The notes under the pieces are model-generated. The model saw only the letters and a list, made by a program, of their open reading frames with translations, did not search any database and was not told the origin of the DNA. Of a stretch of 64,000 nt of DNA, positions 59,076 to 64,000 are shown piece by piece. How positions within the stretch are numbered: the first letter of the stretch is position 1; each line of letters begins with the position of its first letter. Source of the stretch: Deltaproteobacteria bacterium. Its GTDB lineage: Bacteria; Desulfobacterota; Deferrisomatia; Deferrisomatales; JACRMM01. The stretch covers positions 1 to 64,000 of the forward strand of contig JACRMM010000049.1 of the NCBI GenBank assembly GCA_016214985.1. The letters are read 5' to 3'. The position numbers and the translations under genes are program-made.

Positions 59076-60977
59076 TCACCCCTTGGGGGGCCTGGGTGTC
59101 TTCCCCCTCGAGAGCGGCTTGCGGGGCGTAGCGGCGCCGTCACGGAGCCGCTGCCCGGGCCGCCGCTCGGTCGTGTGGGCCCGGCGCGTCTCCGTGCGCG
59201 GGTACCGAGCCCCGTAGAGGCTCCGCAGGGCGTCGGTGCGCCCGGCGCGCTCCAGCGACCGGACGATGAAGTCGCGGTTGCGGGGGTCCCGGTACTGCGC
59301 GAGCGCTCGCTGAAGCTGCTTCTCCCATCCTCGCGGTACGCAGACCTCCTCGTCGGACACCGGGTCGCGGCCCGTCCAGAACTGGCAGGTGGACCGCGTC
59401 ATCGGGGTTGGCGTGAAGTCCTGGACCTGTTCGGCGAAGTGGCCGAGCTCGCTGGCGAACAGCGCCAGGTCGATGGCGTCGCGCAGATCGCATCCCGGGT
59501 GGCCGGTCATGAGGTAGGGGACGAGGTAGATCTCCTTTCCGAGCTCGCCGCGCAGGGTCTCGAAAAGGTCCCGAAACTCCCGAAATTTCCGGGCGTACGG
59601 CTTCCCCATGAGGCGGAGTCCTCGGCTCCCTACATGCTCCGGCGCCACCTTGAGGTGCCCCCCCACGTGGTGCTGCATGAGCTCGCGCAGCAGGCGGCGC
59701 TGACCGGGAAGGAGGAGCAGGTCGTGGCGCAATCCCGAGGCCACGAACGCGTGCTTGACGCCGTGGACCTTTCGAGCGGCCCGGAGCACCTCCAGAAAGG
59801 GAAGCCCGGACGTGTCGAGCTGGGGGCAGACGTCGGGCACGAGGCAGCTCGGGCGCGAGCAGGCCACCTGGCCCGGCGCGGCCTTGCGGCACCCCGTCCC
59901 ATACATGTTGGCCGTGGGTCCGCCCAGATCTTGGATCGTGCCCCGAAAGTCCGAGCGGGCCGCGAGACTGCGAACCTCCGCCAGGATCCCCTCGGCCGAC
60001 CGACTCACGACGGCCTTGCCCTGGTGCGCGGAGAGCGCGCAGAAGGAGCAGCCGCCATAGCACCCGCGGTGGGTCACGACCGAGAAGCGGACGGGCTCGA
60101 GCGCCGGCACCCCGCCGAGCTCCTCATACCGGGGCGGACAAGCCCGGGCGAAGGGGAGCCGGTAGAGGGCATCGAGCTCTCGCACTGACAGGGGCTCAGC
60201 CGGCGGATTGACGACCACGCTCTGGGCTCCGTGGGGCTGCACGATCGGCGGCGTCACCGGCTCCTGGAGCGCATCGTAGAGACGCCGGAAGTACGCGAGG
60301 AACGCGCCGGGCTCCCTCGCCACGGCCTCGAACGAGGGGAGCTCGACGATCGATTCCCCCTGCGGCGGCCGCGCCGTGCGGTAGGCCAGACCGCGGATCT
60401 CCGCAAGCTCTTCCCGCGAACGACCGGCGGCGAAGCCCTCCGCCAGTTCCGTCACGGCTCGCTCCCCCATTCCGTACACGAGGTAGTCTGCCTTGGCGTC
60501 GACGAGCACCGATCCCCGCACCTTCTCCTGGACGTAGTCGTAGTGCGCCAGGCGGCGAAGGCTCGCCTCGATGCCGCCCAGCACGACCGGAACGTCCGGA
60601 TACGCCTCCCGGCACCGCTGCGCGTAGACCACCGTGGCGTGGTCGGGGCGCTGGTCGGGCCGGCCGCCCGGCGAGTAGGCGTCCTTGATTCGCCGGTGCC
60701 GGTCCGGGGTGTAGTGGGCGACCATCGAGTCCAGGTTGCCGGCCGTGACGCCGAAGAACAGCCGGGGACGCCCCAAGCGGCGGAACTCGTCCGCGCTCCG
60801 CCAGTCCGGCTGGGCAAGGATCCCCACCCGGAACCCCTGGGCTTCGAGGTGTCGGCCGATCACCGCGGCTCCGAAGGAGGGGTGGTCGACGTACGCGTCC
60901 CCCGTGACGAGGACGACGTCGAAGGAGTCTCCCGGGCAGGCCGGAAACTCGGGCAGAAACGAAGCGACTGACAACAT
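59076..60977 (-). CDS. ygiQ: YgiQ-family radical SAM protein
   Basis: A 633-residue protein of the YgiQ type (radical SAM, B12-binding-like N-terminal domain). The first part ([40 protein letters not shown]) is diagnostic, and the radical SAM cluster is CYGGCSFC in [15 protein letters not shown] (CxxxCxxC). The C-terminal end is basic. Its reaction is not known. The ATG at 60977 begins the family sequence; the upstream GTG at 61016 would add 13 residues. Convergent with csrA, divergent from the YbgF lipoprotein. Confidence 0.92.
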   Translation of the reverse strand: MLSVASFLPEFPACPGDSFDVVLVTGDAYVDHPSFGAAVIGRHLEAQGFRVGILAQPDWRSADEFRRLGRPRLFFGVTAGNLDSMVAHYTPDRHRRIKDAYSPGGRPDQRPDHATVVYAQRCREAYPDVPVVLGGIEASLRRLAHYDYVQEKVRGSVLVDAKADYLVYGMGERAVTELAEGFAAGRSREELAEIRGLAYRTARPPQGESIVELPSFEAVAREPGAFLAYFRRLYDALQEPVTPPIVQPHGAQSVVVNPPAEPLSVRELDALYRLPFARACPPRYEELGGVPALEPVRFSVVTHRGCYGGCSFCALSAHQGKAVVSRSAEGILAEVRSLAARSDFRGTIQDLGGPTANMYGTGCRKAAPGQVACSRPSCLVPDVCPQLDTSGLPFLEVLRAARKVHGVKHAFVASGLRHDLLLLPGQRRLLRELMQHHVGGHLKVAPEHVGSRGLRLMGKPYARKFREFRDLFETLRGELGKEIYLVPYLMTGHPGCDLRDAIDLALFASELGHFAEQVQDFTPTPMTRSTCQFWTGRDPVSDEEVCVPRGWEKQLQRALAQYRDPRNRDFIVRSLERAGRTDALRSLYGARYPRTETRRAHTTERRPGQRLRDGAATPRKPLSRGKTPRPPKG

Positions 60978-61197
60978 GGGGTCGGTTTCCGATGGAGAGG
61001 AAGAGGGGAGCCACACTCTACGGTCGCCGCTCCGGAGTTGTCAACCGAAGCGCGCTAAACTTTCGGGACCGACGGGTCGATAGGAGCCTCGACCCCGGGA
61101 CTGCCGCGACGATTCTTGACGGCGTCCACTGGGCGATTGTGGTATATCCGCTCCCCAAACGCACTGCAGCGCTCGGCCGGTGCCGTGGGGAGGAAGA

Positions 61198-61950
61198 ATG
61201 CTCCGGAAGGGAACGATTGCCGCGCTCTTGGCCCTAGTGGGGGGCTGCGCCACCCTCGGTGGCGCTCCTCCGCCGAAGGACGAGGGACCGAGGCTCGAGG
61301 ACCTGGCGCGGTCGCAGGCGCGGTTGGAGATGCGGGTGGACGAAGTGACCCGCAACCTGCTCGCGCTGCGGGAACGCCTGGAGGCGCAGGACGCGGCACT
61401 GAGAGCGTTGCGCGAAACCGCGCGGGAACCCCGAGAGGAGGGGGCGGAGGAATCGACGATGCCGGCTCTGCCGGTGATCAAAGTCGAGCCGCTCCCCCCA
61501 CCGGCGCAACCGTCCGCGGAGTCCCCGGCACCGGCGTCGCCGACTACGGGCCTACCGGCGCCTCGGCCCGCGACCGATCCGAAGGGAGCGTCGGACCTTT
61601 ATCGACGGGCGTTCAGTGGGTTTCGAGAGGCCCGCTACGGGCAGGCCATCCTCGACTTCGAGGAGTTCCTGCGGCGGTATCCGGGTCACGAGTACGCGGA
61701 CAACGCCCAGTATTGGCTCGGGGAGTGCTACTACTCCCAAAACGAGTACGAGGAGGCGATCGTCGAGTTTGGCCGCGTGCTCGACCGGTACCCGAGGGAG
61801 TCCAAGGTGCCGGACGCGCTTCTGAAGCTGGGCCTCAGCTACTACAAGCTCCGCGATTCCCAGAAGGCCCGTGTCTTCTGGAAGCGGCTGGTCAATGAGT
61901 ACCCCGACTCGGAGGCGGCGGTGCAAGCCCGAACGCTTCTAGGCGGTTGA
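61198..61950 (+). CDS. cpoB: CpoB/YbgF-like TPR lipoprotein
   Basis: A 250-residue envelope protein with a lipobox (VGGC, C17), an N-terminal coiled coil (about 30-80), a Pro-rich linker and a C-terminal TPR domain (ASDLYRRAFSGFREARYGQAILDFEEFLRRYPGHEYADNAQYWLGECYYSQNEYEEAIVEFGRVLDRYP). CpoB coordinates cell-wall synthesis and Tol-Pal action at division. tolA, tolB or pal are not next to it here. The ATG at 61198 follows GGGGAGGA. A LysM protein gene comes next. Confidence 0.85.
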   Translation: MLRKGTIAALLALVGGCATLGGAPPPKDEGPRLEDLARSQARLEMRVDEVTRNLLALRERLEAQDAALRALRETAREPREEGAEESTMPALPVIKVEPLPPPAQPSAESPAPASPTTGLPAPRPATDPKGASDLYRRAFSGFREARYGQAILDFEEFLRRYPGHEYADNAQYWLGECYYSQNEYEEAIVEFGRVLDRYPRESKVPDALLKLGLSYYKLRDSQKARVFWKRLVNEYPDSEAAVQARTLLGG

Positions 61951-62016
61951 CGTTCCCGGGCGATCCAAGTGCCGATCCGATCGGTGCTTCGATCCCACTG
62001 CGACCAGGAGGTTCCC

Positions 62017-63048
62017 TTGCGCGCACGACTTCTCGCCGCCGCCTGTCTCGTCCTCTCCGGCGTGGGATTGTCCTTCGCTGCCGCCGCGCCGTACCGCGCC
62101 CTCAAAGGGGACACCCTCTGGGATCTGGCGGGGAAGCGCTGGAAGAATCCCTTTGCCTGGCCGGAGCTCTGGTCGCTCAACCCCCACATCAGCAACCCCC
62201 ATGAGATCGAGCCGGGCGACCCGATCTTCTTCGACCGACGTTCCTCGGGCGCCGAGATCCGCTTGCCGTTGGACCGGCTCGGCCCGATCGGACCGAGGAC
62301 CGAGGGCGGCACGGTCGCCGTGGCTCCTGCGGGGGCCGGTTCGGTGGCCCTGGGCCGTGGGGCGGTGGCACCCGTGCTCGTGGAACGCCGTAAGGCGGGT
62401 GACTTCGTGTCGGCGCACCGGGTCGACCGGTGGGCGACCGTGACCAATCGCGGCACGGGCCGCGTGATCTTCAGCCTGGACGATGAGATCGAGTTTCGGG
62501 TGACGCCGGCGTCGCGCCTGCAACCGGGCGATCTGGCGACCGTGTTCGACGACTCCCTACCCGTGGTGCACCCCGTCAATCGAGCACCCCAGGGCTATCT
62601 CGTGCACGTCCTCGGGCAGGTGCGGGTACGTTCCGTCGCCGGCAGCCGGGGGGTCGGGCGGCTCGTGGAGAGCTACGACACCGTCAGTGACGGCGCCGGG
62701 GTGATGCCCTACCGCGAGACCACGGTGAGCGTTTCGCCCAAGGGCGCGAAGGGAGGGATCGAGGGGGTGGTCCTGCAGGGCAACCCCGAGAAGGCGCTGT
62801 TCTGCGCCAGCGACGTGGTGTTCCTGGATCGCGGCTCCCTCCACGGCCTCGAGCCCGGGGCGGTCCTCGAAATCCCCGTGGCAGACCGGGAGAGCCGGTC
62901 CTTGGAAGGACTGGTCGACCTGGGTCGCCCCCTGGCGCACCTGCTCGTCTTCTCCGTGGAGGACAAGTCGGCCGCGGGCCTGATTGTCGACAGCCGAGCC
63001 ACGATCGAGATCGGAGACCGGTTCATCGCGGCGGCCGTTTCCCCTTGA
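62017..63048 (+). CDS. LysM-domain envelope protein
   Basis: The 343-residue product has a signal peptide (1-24) and an N-terminal LysM peptidoglycan-binding domain (YRALKGDTLWDLAGKRWKNPFAWPELWSLNPHISNPHEIEPGDPI). The remaining 260 residues are beta-rich with no known enzyme motif. The TTG at 62017 has CAGGAGG 5 bases upstream, a better start than the GTG at 61969. Related genes sit before ffh in other delta-proteobacterial genomes. It is probably a cell-wall or outer-membrane linked protein; role unknown. Confidence 0.82.
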   Translation: MRARLLAAACLVLSGVGLSFAAAAPYRALKGDTLWDLAGKRWKNPFAWPELWSLNPHISNPHEIEPGDPIFFDRRSSGAEIRLPLDRLGPIGPRTEGGTVAVAPAGAGSVALGRGAVAPVLVERRKAGDFVSAHRVDRWATVTNRGTGRVIFSLDDEIEFRVTPASRLQPGDLATVFDDSLPVVHPVNRAPQGYLVHVLGQVRVRSVAGSRGVGRLVESYDTVSDGAGVMPYRETTVSVSPKGAKGGIEGVVLQGNPEKALFCASDVVFLDRGSLHGLEPGAVLEIPVADRESRSLEGLVDLGRPLAHLLVFSVEDKSAAGLIVDSRATIEIGDRFIAAAVSP

Positions 63049-63074
63049 CACTGAAGTAGCCGCCCCCCTATAGT
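63045..63074 (+). promoter_or_regulatory. Sigma-70 promoter of ffh
   Basis: TTGACA (perfect), 18 bases, TATAGT (5 of 6 to TATAAT), overlapping the LysM stop region and 59 bases before the ffh ATG. It is one of the best housekeeping promoters in the window. Confidence 0.8.
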
Positions 63075-63133
63075 CGCCGTTCCCGAAAAATCCGGGGGGC
63101 CGTACGCCCTGCGGCTCGGGCCCGGGAGCGGCG

Positions 63134-64000
63134 ATGTTCGAAAGCCTGTCCGACAAGCTCTCCGGCGTCTTCAAGGTCCTGCGGTCCAAGGGAAGACTGG
63201 GCGAGAAGGACGTGGACGCCGCCATGCGGGAGGTGCGTATCGCCCTTCTGGAGGCGGACGTCCACTACAAGGTCGTCAAGGACTTCGTGGGGGCCGTCAA
63301 GGAGCGGGCCCTGGGGCAGGAGGTGATGAAGAGCCTCACCCCCGGGCAGATGGTGGTTAAGGTCGTCCACGAGGAGCTCCTGCGGATGCTCGGGGACGTT
63401 CACGAGCCGCTATCGCTGCGCGGGACGCCGCCGGTGCCGGTCCTCCTTGTGGGGCTCCAGGGATCGGGAAAGACGACCAGCTGCGGCAAGCTGGCCCTCT
63501 ATCTGAAGAAATCGCTCAAACGGCGCCCCTACCTGGTTTCGGCCGACGTCTACCGCCCCGCTGCGATCCAGCAGCTCCAGAAGGTCGCCGGCGATCTCGG
63601 TTTCCCTGTGTTCGATTCGGACGCCCGGGAGGATCCGGTCGAGATCTGCCGAAAGGCGGCGGAGGAGGCGCGCAGGCTCGGTTGCGACACGCTCCTGGTC
63701 GACACCGCCGGCCGGCTCCACGTCGACGAGGCGCTGATGGAGGAGCTCCGGCGCCTCTCCGCCCTGCTCGAACCGGCCGAGACCCTGCTCGTGGCGGACG
63801 CCATGACGGGGCAGGACGCGGTGAACGTCGCGCGGCAGTTCGACGCCACCCTCGGGATCACCGGGGTGGTGCTCACGAAGATGGACGGCGACGCGCGGGG
63901 CGGGGCGGCGCTCTCCATACGGGCCGTCACCGGCAAGCCGATCAAGCTCCTGGGCGTGGGCGAGAAGCTTGATGCGCTCGAGGTGTTCCACCCCGAGCGA
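63134..64000 (+). CDS. ffh: Signal recognition particle GTPase Ffh (5' part, runs off window)
   Basis: The first 289 codons of ffh are in the window; the rest lies beyond base 64000. The N domain (MFESLSDKLSGVFKVLRSKGRLGEKDVDAAMREVRIALLEADVHYKVVKDF) and the G domain with GLQGSGKTTSCGKLA, DVYRPAAIQQL, DTAGRLHVDEALMEEL and TKMDGDARGGAALSI are intact. Ffh targets membrane and secreted proteins to the SecYEG/FtsY pathway. The methionine-rich M domain is not included in the window. It has its own sigma-70 promoter. Confidence 0.98.
   Translation, partial: MFESLSDKLSGVFKVLRSKGRLGEKDVDAAMREVRIALLEADVHYKVVKDFVGAVKERALGQEVMKSLTPGQMVVKVVHEELLRMLGDVHEPLSLRGTPPVPVLLVGLQGSGKTTSCGKLALYLKKSLKRRPYLVSADVYRPAAIQQLQKVAGDLGFPVFDSDAREDPVEICRKAAEEARRLGCDTLLVDTAGRLHVDEALMEELRRLSALLEPAETLLVADAMTGQDAVNVARQFDATLGITGVVLTKMDGDARGGAALSIRAVTGKPIKLLGVGEKLDALEVFHPER

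Noticed and set aside
61116..61148. TTGACG and TATATC as a promoter for the CpoB gene
   Set aside because: The spacer is 21 bases, too long for sigma-70; another -10 at proper distance is poor.
1..64000. tRNA, rRNA or tmRNA genes
   Set aside because: I looked through the intergenic gaps for acceptor-stem and T-loop patterns and found none; nearly all gaps are too short.

Overview
This is a very GC-rich Gram-negative chromosomal window, dominated by one large flagellar and chemotaxis region (about 12.2 kb to 58.9 kb). L- and P-ring genes (flgH, flgI) and a TonB-free, lipoprotein-rich envelope gene set indicate a diderm cell. The flhF-flhG pair and FlrB/FlrC-type regulators indicate a polar, sigma-54-controlled flagellum. 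CheX phosphatases, a MotE-like protein next to fliJ and a YbgF/LysM/ffh neighbourhood suggest a former-Deltaproteobacteria lineage (Desulfuromonadota or Desulfobacterota type). That assignment is inference, not a match to a reference genome.

Layout. The left flank (1-12.2 kb) holds unrelated housekeeping and envelope genes: a periplasmic DsrE-like protein, a decayed REP-associated transposase, a YpfJ-type metallopeptidase, an Fe-S reductase, a nitronate monooxygenase-like enzyme, an aldo/keto reductase, a Sel1 lipoprotein paired with an odd PfkB-fold kinase, and a polysaccharide deacetylase followed by a catalytic plus non-catalytic M16 peptidase pair. From 12.3 to 13.2 kb there is a cheY-cheX pair behind a sigma-28-like promoter. 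From 13.3 to 22.3 kb lie flhA, flhF, flhG, a TPR protein, flrB and flrC. From 22.5 to 38.1 kb runs the basal-body and export block flgBC-fliEFGHIJ-motE-like-fliK-flgDE-fliL-fliN-fliOPQR-flhB. From 38.2 to 46.6 kb is a chemotaxis operon (cheB, cheR, cheA, a degenerate NtrC-like AAA+ protein, a second cheR, cheW, a second cheX) ending in a FliK-like and an FhlB-like gene. A divergent molybdopterin oxidoreductase (46.8-48.9 kb) interrupts the block. From 49.1 to 58.9 kb are flgF, flgG, flgA, flgH, flgI, flgJ, flgM, flgN, flgK, flgL, fliW and csrA. The right flank has a YgiQ radical SAM protein, a CpoB/YbgF lipoprotein, a LysM protein and the 5' part of ffh, which runs off the window.

How it works together. 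FlrB/FlrC would activate sigma-54 promoters; I see a perfect-consensus one before flgF and a good one before flgB. FlgM (anti-sigma-28) would hold back the late class, which here plausibly includes both chemotaxis transcription units, since sigma-28-like elements precede cheY and cheB. FliW and CsrA would set translation of flagellin, whose gene is elsewhere. Genes not in the window include fliM, fliA, fliC, fliD, fliS, motA and motB, flrA/fleQ and any chemoreceptor. The absence of fliM from its usual place between fliL and fliN is striking. Genes are packed with 4-base start/stop overlaps and a very high share of GTG and TTG starts.

Most noteworthy: a perfect 12-base inverted repeat linking the flgB sigma-54 promoter to the flgB ribosome binding site; an 8-base tandem repeat across the start of flgI that could make the P-ring gene phase-variable; an activator-like AAA+ protein without its GAFTGA loop inside the chemotaxis operon; and a FliK-like/FhlB pair at the end of that operon.
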